Below are positions 1-5,693 of a DNA stretch of 14,854 nt, in pieces. The translations under genes and the position numbers were made by a program. A model generated the notes under the pieces. That model was not told the DNA's origin. It saw only the letters and a program-made list of their open reading frames with translations, and made no database searches. Source of the stretch: Desulfobacterales bacterium (GTDB lineage: Bacteria > Desulfobacterota > Desulfobacteria > Desulfobacterales > JAFDCJ01); assembly GCA_020345785.1 (NCBI GenBank), contig CP070771.1:427759-442612 (forward strand). Reading direction: 5' to 3'. Position 1 is the stretch's first letter; the number at the start of each line of letters is the position of its first letter.

Positions 1-282
1 GAACAGATAGGATTCAAACCAGCTCCCCCCTATGGTTTCATTGTGCCGGTACGCGGCGACTGGTATCAGCCAGAATACACAAGAGAAATTTTCAAAATCC
101 AAAATCATTCAAATTTAATTCGAATGAAGCAGGAATCTGGCCGCATTGAGCTAAGAGGCTGCTATTGCTCGATCTATGAACAATGCTATATTTTTAGCAG
201 GTCACAATTGGAAGCGGGAGAAGTGGATAGCTGTGAACCAATACCAGAGATCACGTTGAAGGCACCTCTTCCTCGGCACTAG
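1..282 (+). CDS. Hypothetical protein, 5'-truncated by window edge
   Basis: The frame is open from the first base and closes with TAG at 280-282, so this is the C-terminal 93 residues of a longer gene. An internal GTG at 43 could be read as a start, but the frame continues coding-like upstream (FKPAPPYGFIVP), so truncation is more likely. The piece is hydrophilic, with several Trp and Tyr residues and a CYCS motif followed by EQC, giving three Cys in the central part. No signal peptide, membrane segment or known motif is seen. It is more A/T-rich than the genes from 972 on and shares that character with the next gene, with which it may have been acquired. I do not recognise the family and assign no function. 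Confidence 0.5.
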   Translation, partial: EQIGFKPAPPYGFIVPVRGDWYQPEYTREIFKIQNHSNLIRMKQESGRIELRGCYCSIYEQCYIFSRSQLEAGEVDSCEPIPEITLKAPLPRH

Positions 283-314
283 AAGTAACACCTTCTAACC
301 TGCGCATTAAGTGG

Positions 315-803
315 ATGGCGAAGACCATGCGCCCACTGATGCGCTCCGTTCGAAGACAATTTATGCCCATATCAAAACGAAAAAAGAAAAGGAATAGTCA
401 CAGATCTCCTAAACGCAATCGACTTAGACGAGAAAATAGGCTGCGGGCTGCCAAAGAATGGATTCCCACCTACAAAGGCAAAAATCTAGTGCGAGGTTAT
501 GCCAGGTGGTATGGTGTAGATCTACTTTGTTCCATTATAGAGCTTCGAATGCTTGGTATCCAGGTTGATGCGATTTATGAGGCAAATGTGCGGCGATCAA
601 TCGACGACAGGGCTGAGCAGAGAAAACAACGGCGTCTCGCTCGAATGGAGGAAAAATTCTACGACCTTTATCCGGAGTCGGAAGAAACTTTTGCTTATAT
701 TGCTGGCTACACTTCGTGGGGATTCCCCTATGGGGTGAACTGGGAGGAAACTGGTGAACAACCACCATGGATTGATGATGAGAATATCGAACAGGACGGA
801 TGA
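315..803 (+). CDS. Basic conserved hypothetical protein
   Basis: A 162-residue protein. The first ~48 residues are very rich in Arg and Lys (runs such as KRKKKR and RRENRLR), which would suit nucleic-acid or ribosome contact, but this is only composition. Residues ~50-85 hold the most family-like block (PTYKGKNLVRGYARWYGVDLL, broken here as PTYKGKNLV / RGYARWYGVDLL) followed by an Arg/Lys-rich helix and, near the C-terminus, AYIAGYTSWGFPYGV. I recall similar blocks (GK.LV.GY...FGVD.LCA..EL.MLG and IAGYTS.G.PYGV) in uncharacterised proteins of varied bacteria, so the family seems conserved and of unknown function. The start is uncertain: ATG 315 has no good Shine-Dalgarno, and ATG 327 is an alternative. 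It lies 32 nt after the preceding gene and may be co-transcribed with it. Confidence 0.65.
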   Translation: MAKTMRPLMRSVRRQFMPISKRKKKRNSHRSPKRNRLRRENRLRAAKEWIPTYKGKNLVRGYARWYGVDLLCSIIELRMLGIQVDAIYEANVRRSIDDRAEQRKQRRLARMEEKFYDLYPESEETFAYIAGYTSWGFPYGVNWEETGEQPPWIDDENIEQDG

Positions 804-821
804 ACCAGGCGGGAAAAGGCT

Positions 822-959
822 ATGCGGTTTTCCATTCTTAAATCGGTTGACGCTAATCACCGTCGCCTGGATAATAAGGTGATCGAGCCAAAAAAGGACG
901 ACATATCGAGGGATACCAACCAATTGGGAGAAGAACTAAATATTTTTCAAGTGTCATAG
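822..959 (+). CDS. Possible 45-residue small ORF
   Basis: ATG at 822 is preceded at good spacing by GGGAAAAGG (811-819), and the frame runs 45 codons to TAG at 957-959. The peptide (MRFSILKSVDANHRRLDNK and onward) is hydrophilic and mixed-charge, without membrane segment or motif. It fills the gap between the basic hypothetical gene and the PHP gene, 12 nt before the latter's ATG, and would fit as the last gene of the left-hand group. The evidence is only the ribosome binding site, the fit to the gap and plausible composition. A chance ORF is quite possible. Confidence 0.3.
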   Translation: MRFSILKSVDANHRRLDNKVIEPKKDDISRDTNQLGEELNIFQVS

Positions 960-971
960 AAAAGGACTATC

Positions 972-1598
972 ATGCTTATCGATCTACATATTCATACGGC
1001 ACCGCTCTCGGCCTGCAGCTATATCGATCCCCATGAGTTGGTTCAAGAAGCGCGGCGTTTGAAGCTGGATGGGATATGTCTCACCGAGCATCAGGTCGTA
1101 TGGAATCCCGAAGAGGTGGACAATCTTGCCCGCGAAGGGGGCATCAAGATCTTCCGGGGAAACGAGTATACTACCAATCAGGGTGATGTTCTGGTCTTTG
1201 GCTTCTACGAAGACATCAAGGAGCTGATGCTCATTCAGGAGCTGCGTGAAGAGGTAAAAAAGGCCGGCGGCTTCATGATCGCGGCTCATCCCTTCCGGGG
1301 TTTTAAAACCTTCGGCATCGGCCAGCTCCAGATGACGGTGGATCAGGCCTGCAAACGCAGGGTATTTGAATATGTCGACGCCATTGAAATTGGCAACGGC
1401 AAATTGGCGGAAGATGAAAACGACATGGCCCGCAAGGTCGCTGAAAAACTGGGACTTCCCGGAACCGGCGGCAGTGATGCCCACCGGGTCGATGAAATTG
1501 CTACCTGGGTGACGGTCTTTGAAAAAGACATCCAGAATGAAGTTCAACTGGTGGAAGAGCTGCATGCGGAAAGTTTCAGGGCGGTTAAAGAAAGATGA
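972..1598 (+). CDS. PHP-domain metal-dependent phosphoesterase
   Basis: This 208-residue protein has the four motifs of the PHP (polymerase and histidinol phosphatase) fold in order: DLHIHT with H6 and H8, LTEH with E39 and H40, E65 in GNEYTT, AHP with H106, EIGNG near E139 and GSDAH with D169 and H171. These residues bind the two or three metal ions (Zn, Mn or Fe) that hydrolyse phosphoester bonds. Stand-alone PHP proteins of this length include phosphatases of nucleotides, 3',5'-bisnucleotides and histidinol phosphate; the substrate here cannot be read from sequence. It has no signal peptide, so it should be cytoplasmic. ATG 972 follows AGGA (963-966) at good spacing. The codon use is G/C-richer than in the genes to its left. 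The gap after the gene is repeat-filled. Confidence 0.9.
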   Translation: MLIDLHIHTAPLSACSYIDPHELVQEARRLKLDGICLTEHQVVWNPEEVDNLAREGGIKIFRGNEYTTNQGDVLVFGFYEDIKELMLIQELREEVKKAGGFMIAAHPFRGFKTFGIGQLQMTVDQACKRRVFEYVDAIEIGNGKLAEDENDMARKVAEKLGLPGTGGSDAHRVDEIATWVTVFEKDIQNEVQLVEELHAESFRAVKER

Positions 1599-1599
1599 G

Positions 1600-1750
1600 A
1601 GAGGACGGAGGACAGATGACAGATAATTGAATTCGGAAGTGGCAAGGCGGAAGTCGGAAAGTCAGCGCATAGGGCAAAGCGCACAGCGTAGAAGCGGACC
1701 AACCGAACTAAACAAACTAAACGATCCAAACGTTCTAAACCATCTAAACG
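1600..1750. repeat. Degenerate phased short repeats (7 nt, then 9 nt)
   Basis: The gap after the PHP gene is almost wholly built of imperfect tandem words. Around 1601-1692 the period is 7 nt, for example TCGGAAG, TGGCAAG, GCGGAAG, TCGGAAA (1633-1660) and GCGCATA, GGGCAAA, GCGCACA, GCGTAGA (1665-1692). From 1696 to 1749 the period changes to 9 nt with the pattern NNNCYAAAC: GAACTAAAC, AAACTAAAC, GATCCAAAC, GTTCTAAAC, CATCTAAAC. The array ends just before the AGAGGA ribosome binding site of the thioesterase gene. There is no T-run terminator in the gap, so the two genes could be read together. Confidence 0.75.
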
Positions 1751-1771
1751 AATAATAGAGGAATTTTTGTA

Positions 1772-2248
1772 ATGGCGGAAAAAGCAGTTCAGGATTTTTA
1801 CCCGGATGACATCGCTGTATGCTATGGATGCGGCAAGTTGAACGAACACGGACATCAAATCAAAAGCTACTGGGAAGGTGAAGAGACCGTCTGCCGGTTT
1901 CAACCCAAACCCTATCATACCGCTTTTCCCGGTTATGTTTACGGCGGTTTGATCGCCTCTTTAATCGATTGCCACGCAACGGGAACCGCTGCCTCTGCTA
2001 AATTTCTCCAGCAGGGCAAGCCCCTGGGCAGCGCAACGCTGGAACGTTTTGTGACGGTGTCCTTGCACGTCGACTATGTGGCACCGACGCCTATTGATAA
2101 AATGCTGGAGCTGCGGGGCCGCGTAAAAGAGAGCAAAGGCCGCAAAATGGTGATTTCCGTAGCGCTGTACGCCGAAGGTAAAGAAACTGCTCGCGGAGAG
2201 GTGGTGGCCCTGCAGATGCCCGAGGATTTTCTCTCAAAAAATAAATAA
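1772..2248 (+). CDS. PaaI-family hotdog-fold acyl-CoA thioesterase
   Basis: A 158-residue single hotdog domain. The N-terminal CYGCGKLNEHGH (C17, C20) matches the C-x-x-CG-x-x-N-x-x-G lead-in common in PaaI/THEM4-like thioesterases. The core has YVYGGLIASLIDCHATGTA, in which the GG turn and D66 on the central helix correspond to the family's active-site region, followed by LHVDYVAPTP, the strand that lines the substrate tunnel. The predicted role is hydrolysis of an acyl-CoA or aryl-CoA thioester in the cytoplasm; chain specificity is unknown. ATG 1772 follows AGAGGA (1757-1762) with 9 nt spacing. The stop codon lies within the left arm of a 15-bp perfect inverted repeat that precedes the NUDIX gene. 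Confidence 0.88.
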   Translation: MAEKAVQDFYPDDIAVCYGCGKLNEHGHQIKSYWEGEETVCRFQPKPYHTAFPGYVYGGLIASLIDCHATGTAASAKFLQQGKPLGSATLERFVTVSLHVDYVAPTPIDKMLELRGRVKESKGRKMVISVALYAEGKETARGEVVALQMPEDFLSKNK

Positions 2249-2285
2249 TATCCCAATTGAAAAACACACGATTGGGATATTATTT
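2243..2285 (+). terminator. 15-bp perfect hairpin overlapping thioesterase stop
   Basis: AAATAATATCCCAAT (2243-2257) pairs perfectly with ATTGGGATATTATTT (2271-2285) around a 13-nt A-rich loop. The stem includes the TAA stop of the thioesterase gene and ends one base before the CGGAG ribosome binding site of the NUDIX gene. It could be a weak intrinsic terminator (short T tract, A/U-rich stem) or an mRNA-stabilising or attenuating hairpin between two co-transcribed genes. Confidence 0.55.
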
Positions 2286-2300
2286 CGGAGAATTTTATCG

Positions 2301-2708
2301 ATGGACAAGAGACCTCTGGTTGGGATTGCCGTTATCGTCATCAAGGATCAACGGGTCCTGCTGGGCAAGCGCAAAAGCTCACACGGCGCCGACACCTGGG
2401 CATTTCCCGGCGGCCATCTGGAGTTTAATGAATCCATCGAAGCCTGTGCCGTCAGGGAGGTGTTGGAAGAGACCGGTGTTCGCATCAAAAACTTAAAATG
2501 CGGGCCGTACACCAACGATATCTTCGAGGCCGAAGGCAAGCATTACGTGACATTGTTTGTGATAGCCGATTATGATTCCGGCACGCCGGAGGTAAAAGAG
2601 CCCCATAAATGTGAAAAATGGGAATGGTCGGAATGGCCGCCGAATTTGCAGCCGCACTTCTTACCGATTAAGAATCTACTCAAGCAGAAATTCAGAATTC
2701 CAGAATAA
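2301..2708 (+). CDS. NUDIX hydrolase, NUDT15/MTH2-like
   Basis: A 135-residue protein with a complete NUDIX box GX5EX7REUXEEXGU from G38 to V60 (GGHLEFNESIEACAVREV, then LEETGV). E53, E56 and E57 supply the Mg2+-binding and catalytic carboxylates. The segment before it (VLLGKRKSSHGADTWAFPGGHLEF) and the C-terminal EPHKCEKWEWSEW resemble NUDT15-type nucleoside triphosphate diphosphatases, which clear oxidised or modified nucleotides. Substrate choice in this superfamily is hard to predict, so the specific role is inference. It is cytoplasmic with no extra domain. ATG 2301 follows GGAG (2287-2290) at 10 nt. It is the last gene before a 254-bp gap with a new candidate promoter. Confidence 0.9.
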   Translation: MDKRPLVGIAVIVIKDQRVLLGKRKSSHGADTWAFPGGHLEFNESIEACAVREVLEETGVRIKNLKCGPYTNDIFEAEGKHYVTLFVIADYDSGTPEVKEPHKCEKWEWSEWPPNLQPHFLPIKNLLKQKFRIPE

Positions 2709-2764
2709 AGAATAAGCATGGCGTATATGCAATTTGCAGTGACACTGTGCATGCCGCGCATAAC

Positions 2765-2794
2765 TTGACAAAAGCGAAAACAGTTAACAATAAT
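2765..2794 (+). promoter_or_regulatory. Candidate sigma70 promoter for the msrP-like gene
   Basis: TTGACA (2765-2770) is a perfect -35 box, followed after 18 nt by AATAAT (2789-2794), which matches TATAAT at five of six bases. It lies 170 nt before the msrP-like start, so the transcript would carry the heptamer array at 2849-2932 in its 5' untranslated region. Consensus match only; no other support. Confidence 0.4.
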
Positions 2795-2819
2795 AAATCA
2801 TTGAGTCAGAATCCCTAAC

Positions 2820-2835
2820 CTGCGGTGCCCCGCAG
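2820..2835. other. Small G/C hairpin before the heptamer array
   Basis: CTGCGG (2820-2825) and CCGCAG (2830-2835) form a 6-bp stem with a TGCC loop. There is no T tract, so it does not look like an intrinsic terminator. It sits just upstream of the heptamer array and may cap that structure in RNA. Confidence 0.35.
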
Positions 2836-2848
2836 AGCGGAATTAGAG

Positions 2849-2932
2849 ACGCGCAACACGAAACTCGTAACCCGCAACGCGTAACCCGCAACCCGAAACG
2901 CGCAACTCGCAACCCGTAACACGCAATACGAA
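2849..2932. repeat. Twelve tandem heptamers, consensus A(C/T)NCGNA
   Basis: Reading from 2849, twelve consecutive 7-nt units fit A-C-N-C-G-N-A: ACGCGCA, ACACGAA, ACTCGTA, ACCCGCA, ACGCGTA, ACCCGCA, ACCCGAA, ACGCGCA, ACTCGCA, ACCCGTA, ACACGCA and ATACGAA (only the last deviates, at position 2). Positions 3 and 6 vary freely, the others are essentially fixed. Because 7 is not a multiple of 3, any frame through it gives a 7-residue repeat. The overlapping minus-strand ORF reads as repeats of the type (L/F)RVxxxx and is therefore an artefact. The array ends 18 nt before the msrP ribosome binding site. Confidence 0.9.
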
Positions 2933-2962
2933 ATCCTCTCCACCACAATTGAGGAGGTAACG

Positions 2963-3979
2963 ATGTCAGAAAAATTTAAAGCCGACATTCCATCCCATAA
3001 CCCTACCCCGCCGGAGGTGTTTTTTTCCCGTCGAAAATTTATGACGACCGTGGCCAAGGGGATTTTGTTGAGTCCGGCAATATATCTTGCTGGGGGCGCT
3101 AAAGACAGCCATGCCGGTCTGCTGGATGAACCGATAAAAAGACCGGATGTCTTCCCTACCAAGCGCAATGAAACCATCAACCTGCCGCAGGGTCTAAAAA
3201 CGGATCTCACCCCCAGGGAGGTGGCGGCCAGTCACAACAACTTTTATGAATTTTTGCCCGGTCAGGGCGGCCCGGTATGGAAATATACGGACAAATTTGA
3301 AGTCGATCCCTGGCAAATTGAAATTACCGGGCTGTGCAGCAATCCCATGACGCTTGATCTGGACGATCTGTTTAAAATCGAACACGAAGAGCGGCTCTAT
3401 CATTTCCGCTGCGTGGAAACGTGGGCCATGAATGTCCCCTGGAGCGGATTCTCGCTGAACAAGCTCATCGGGAAGGCCGGGCCGAAAGCTGCAGCCAAAT
3501 ACGTCCGATTTATATCCGCCCACAAGCCAAAACAAATGCCGGGTGTACAACAAATACCGGCATACCCGTGGCCGTACCACGAGGCTTTAAGAATAGACGA
3601 AGCCATGCACGATCTGACAATGGCGGTCACTGGGGTTTACGGCAAACCGCTGCTCAAGCAGCACGGCGCACCGATCCGCATCATCGTCCCCTGGAAGTAC
3701 GGCTACAAGAGTCCCAAGTCCGTTGTCAAAATTGAACTCGTCGCTGAACAGCCAAAAATTTTCTGGGGAATCCAGCCCCATGAATACGGGTTTCTATCCA
3801 ACGTCAATCCCAATATTCCGCATCCGCGTTGGAGCCAGGAAACATCATTCTGGTTGGATACGCGTGAAACCTTCCCGACACCCATTTTTAACGGATACGA
3901 TAAGTATGTCGGGAAGTTGTATCCCGACGAACCGCGAACTCCTCAAATCCCTTTAAGCGAAGGCCAGATCGCAAGATGA
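2963..3979 (+). CDS. msrP: MsrP (YedY)-like Tat-exported molybdopterin enzyme
   Basis: A 338-residue protein of the sulfite oxidase/YedY molybdopterin family. Residues 22-28 (SRRKFMT) are a twin-arginine signal, followed by a hydrophobic stretch and likely cleavage near DSHA, so the enzyme folds with its cofactor in the cytoplasm and works in the periplasm. YHFRCVETWAMNVPW contains the Mo-ligating Cys (C150), as in the E. coli FRCVEAWSM segment. The C-terminal region (PWKYGYKSPKS, EYGFLSNVNP, RETFPTPIFNGYDKYV) also matches MsrP, which reduces methionine sulfoxide in envelope proteins. ATG 2963 follows an excellent GAGGAGGT (2951-2958). The usual haem membrane partner MsrQ is not beside it; the next gene is a phosphodiesterase, so the electron donor must be encoded elsewhere or differ. 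Confidence 0.92.
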   Translation: MSEKFKADIPSHNPTPPEVFFSRRKFMTTVAKGILLSPAIYLAGGAKDSHAGLLDEPIKRPDVFPTKRNETINLPQGLKTDLTPREVAASHNNFYEFLPGQGGPVWKYTDKFEVDPWQIEITGLCSNPMTLDLDDLFKIEHEERLYHFRCVETWAMNVPWSGFSLNKLIGKAGPKAAAKYVRFISAHKPKQMPGVQQIPAYPWPYHEALRIDEAMHDLTMAVTGVYGKPLLKQHGAPIRIIVPWKYGYKSPKSVVKIELVAEQPKIFWGIQPHEYGFLSNVNPNIPHPRWSQETSFWLDTRETFPTPIFNGYDKYVGKLYPDEPRTPQIPLSEGQIAR

Positions 3980-3985
3980 ACGCGC

Positions 3986-4879
3986 ATGGGCATCGACACC
4001 GTTAAAAAGACCCTGAAATACATCTTTGGATTGCTGTTTGCCCTTATACTGCTCATCGGGATGCTTCGTTTGCTGGCCGACCCGGCCCCGGACCATCCAT
4101 ACTTCAACCCGGACAAGTTTTTGGTGATCGCCCACCGCGGCGGCCGCAGTCTGGGGCCCGAAAATACGCTTTATACCTTCCAGCGGGCGGTGGATCTGGG
4201 AGTCGATGTGCTGGAAATGGATGTCCACCGCACCCAAGACAACCAACTGGCTGTTATCCACGATAAAACCGTCGATCGAACTACAAATGGTTCCGGCACG
4301 GTCGAAAGTTATAAACTAGCTGATTTGCAGAAACTTGATGCCGGTTATCGCTGGTCGGCAGACAAAGGCAACCCCTATCCGTTACGCGGCAAAGGAATTA
4401 AAATTCCGAGCCTGGCCGAGGTTTTTCAGGCATTTCCTCAGATGCGAATAAACATTGAAATCAAGGATCTCAAGCCTGCCGCGATCACTTCACTTTGCCA
4501 AACGATACAGGATCAAAACATGTCGCATAAAGTGATGATTGCATCCTTTGATGCCGGGGCCTTAAAAAAATTTCGCGCGATATGCCCCGCCGTTGCGACT
4601 TCGGCCGGCACCTCGGAAGCCTTGTTGTTTTATACGCTGCAGAAAATGCACCTGGAATCAGCTTATTCACCCGTTGCCCAGGCATTGCAGGTACCGCAGG
4701 TATACGGTGACCTTCAGGTCGTGACGAAAAGATTTGTGAAAGCCGCCCACGCCCGCAATCTAAAGGTACACGTATGGACGGTCAACGGCGTTGAATCCAT
4801 GAAAGAACTTATGAGGCTTGGCGTGGACGGAATCATGACGGATTACCCCCAGCGCCTGCTGGAGATGACAAAAAAGTAA
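3986..4879 (+). CDS. Membrane-anchored glycerophosphodiester phosphodiesterase
   Basis: A 297-residue GDPD-family TIM-barrel protein. Residues ~11-30 (KYIFGLLFALILLIGMLRLL) form an N-terminal membrane anchor, placing the catalytic domain outside the cytoplasmic membrane. Family motifs appear in order: HRGG with H50 and R51, PENT with E59 and N60, E77 and D79 in LEMDVH, IHD with H92 and D93, NIEIK near residue 155, VHVWTVN, and GIMTDYP at the end. The predicted reaction is Ca2+- or Mg2+-dependent hydrolysis of glycerophosphodiesters, products of phospholipid deacylation, to glycerol-3-phosphate and an alcohol. Start ATG 3986 is 6 nt after the msrP stop, with only a weak ribosome binding site (GCAAG) inside the end of msrP, which suggests co-transcription and translational coupling. 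Confidence 0.9.
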   Translation: MGIDTVKKTLKYIFGLLFALILLIGMLRLLADPAPDHPYFNPDKFLVIAHRGGRSLGPENTLYTFQRAVDLGVDVLEMDVHRTQDNQLAVIHDKTVDRTTNGSGTVESYKLADLQKLDAGYRWSADKGNPYPLRGKGIKIPSLAEVFQAFPQMRINIEIKDLKPAAITSLCQTIQDQNMSHKVMIASFDAGALKKFRAICPAVATSAGTSEALLFYTLQKMHLESAYSPVAQALQVPQVYGDLQVVTKRFVKAAHARNLKVHVWTVNGVESMKELMRLGVDGIMTDYPQRLLEMTKK

Positions 4880-4911
4880 AGATCGATGACCCCAAAAGAA
4901 GGGAATTCATC

Positions 4912-4950
4912 ATGAAGGGTTTCAATTTATTTCGGAGTATTGAGGGATGA
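4912..4950 (+). other. 12-codon leader mini-ORF coupled to the DUF2889 gene
   Basis: ATG 4912 has a good Shine-Dalgarno (AAGGG, 4899-4903, 8 nt spacing) and reads 12 codons, MKGFNLFRSIEG, to a TGA that overlaps the ATG of the next gene as ATGA (4947-4950). The arrangement is that of a translationally coupled leader peptide. Whether it is translated is unknown. Confidence 0.35.
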
Positions 4951-5486
4951 TAAAGATTGAGGCAGACAAACACGAAAAAATTCATACCCGCCGGATCGAG
5001 GTCGCAACCTATGACTGCGGTGAGCATGGCATCATCGTGGAAGGCAGACTGAAAGACGATCGTCTACAGGCAATCTGCCGCCCCGCTGGAGAGCTTGTTC
5101 CACCCGGCAGGGTTCACCACATGATCATTCGCATGCAGGTCCGCGGGCCGAATTTAACCATTGAGGACATCGAGGTGGAAATGCCGACGGTTCCCTACCA
5201 AGAATGCATCGAAACCCTGACATCCCTTGAACCGATCAAAGGCATGCAGATTGCCTCCGGCTTTACCAACGAGGTTAAAGAACTGGTCGGCGGCGCCAAG
5301 GGGTGCGCCCACCTGGTTGCCCTTCTGGTCAGCATGGCCTCGGCCGCGGTCCAGGGCGCCTGGACCGCGGTTTCACGCCGGCCGAGTGAACAATCGGGTT
5401 ACCGTGAGCGGGCGATGAAAGCCATTGTCGACACCTGCAGGGTCTGGCGCAAAGACGGACCGAAGTTTAGAATCCATCTGAAATAG
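4947..5486 (+). CDS. DUF2889 family protein
   Basis: A 179-residue cytoplasmic protein without signal peptide or membrane helices. The order of conserved blocks matches what I recall of DUF2889: HTRRIEVATYDCGEHGIIVEGRL near the N-terminus, PPGRVHHMIIRMQV, then LTIEDIEVEMPTVPYQEC and, toward the C-terminus, GAKGCAHLVALLVSMASAA. The function of the family is not established to my knowledge. The conserved His/Cys positions (H13, C24, H58, H59, C86, C119 and H121, counted from this start) are visible but I cannot assign metal binding. GGAG (4934-4937) lies 9 nt before ATG 4947. An overlapping 12-codon mini-ORF precedes it. It is 67 nt behind the phosphodiesterase gene with no terminator between, so it may be the last member of the msrP transcript. 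Confidence 0.8.
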   Translation: MIKIEADKHEKIHTRRIEVATYDCGEHGIIVEGRLKDDRLQAICRPAGELVPPGRVHHMIIRMQVRGPNLTIEDIEVEMPTVPYQECIETLTSLEPIKGMQIASGFTNEVKELVGGAKGCAHLVALLVSMASAAVQGAWTAVSRRPSEQSGYRERAMKAIVDTCRVWRKDGPKFRIHLK

Positions 5487-5526
5487 TTTGAAATTTTTTG
5501 ATAATTTCCAAATTTCCGGAGTCCGG

Positions 5527-5554
5527 TTGAGCGATCAAATTTAATGCTTATACT
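5527..5554 (+). promoter_or_regulatory. Candidate promoter of the superoxide dismutase gene
   Basis: TTGAGC (5527-5532), 16 nt, then TATACT (5549-5554), a five-of-six match to the -10 consensus. It lies about 140 nt before the start codon, giving a long leader that contains the inverted repeats described separately. Confidence 0.45.
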
Positions 5555-5570
5555 AAGTTTGGTTGCTTTT

Positions 5571-5592
5571 GCCGGTAAAAAAATTCACCGGC
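5571..5592. other. Hairpin in the superoxide dismutase leader
   Basis: GCCGGT (5571-5576) and ACCGGC (5587-5592) form a 6-bp G/C-rich stem around an A-rich 10-nt loop. It would lie just after the predicted transcription start. It could be an operator or the first hairpin of a structured leader. Confidence 0.4.
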
Positions 5593-5630
5593 TAAATTGG
5601 CCAAGGTCACTTAACCTTATCAAGGAAGAT

Positions 5631-5668
5631 AAAGTCTAACTACCAACCAATCTTAGACTTCTAAGATT
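5631..5668 (+). promoter_or_regulatory. Competing inverted repeats before superoxide dismutase gene
   Basis: AAGTCTAA (5632-5639) can pair with TTAGACTT (5653-5660). Alternatively AATCTTAG (5649-5656) can pair with CTAAGATT (5661-5668) around a 4-nt loop. The two pairings share bases 5653-5660 and cannot coexist. The second hairpin ends 12 nt before the GGAGG ribosome binding site (5681-5685). The layout resembles an attenuator or a ribosome-access switch, but no ligand or leader peptide is evident. Confidence 0.4.
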
Positions 5669-5693
5669 GCAAATATACTTGGAGGAAATTACT

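Noticed and set aside
597..923. 108-codon minus-strand ORF
   Set aside because: It overlaps the 162-residue plus-strand gene, which has family-like blocks; the minus frame has none.
984..1565. 193-codon minus-strand ORF
   Set aside because: It lies wholly antisense to the PHP gene, whose metal motifs are complete; no ribosome binding site or family motif on the minus strand.
2849..2932. CRISPR-like array
   Set aside because: Units are 7 nt, contiguous and degenerate; there are no unique spacers and no cas genes.
2815..3210. Minus-strand ORF of 131 codons before msrP
   Set aside because: Its C-terminal half is the translated heptamer array (LRVxxxx repeats) and its N-terminal half is antisense to msrP.
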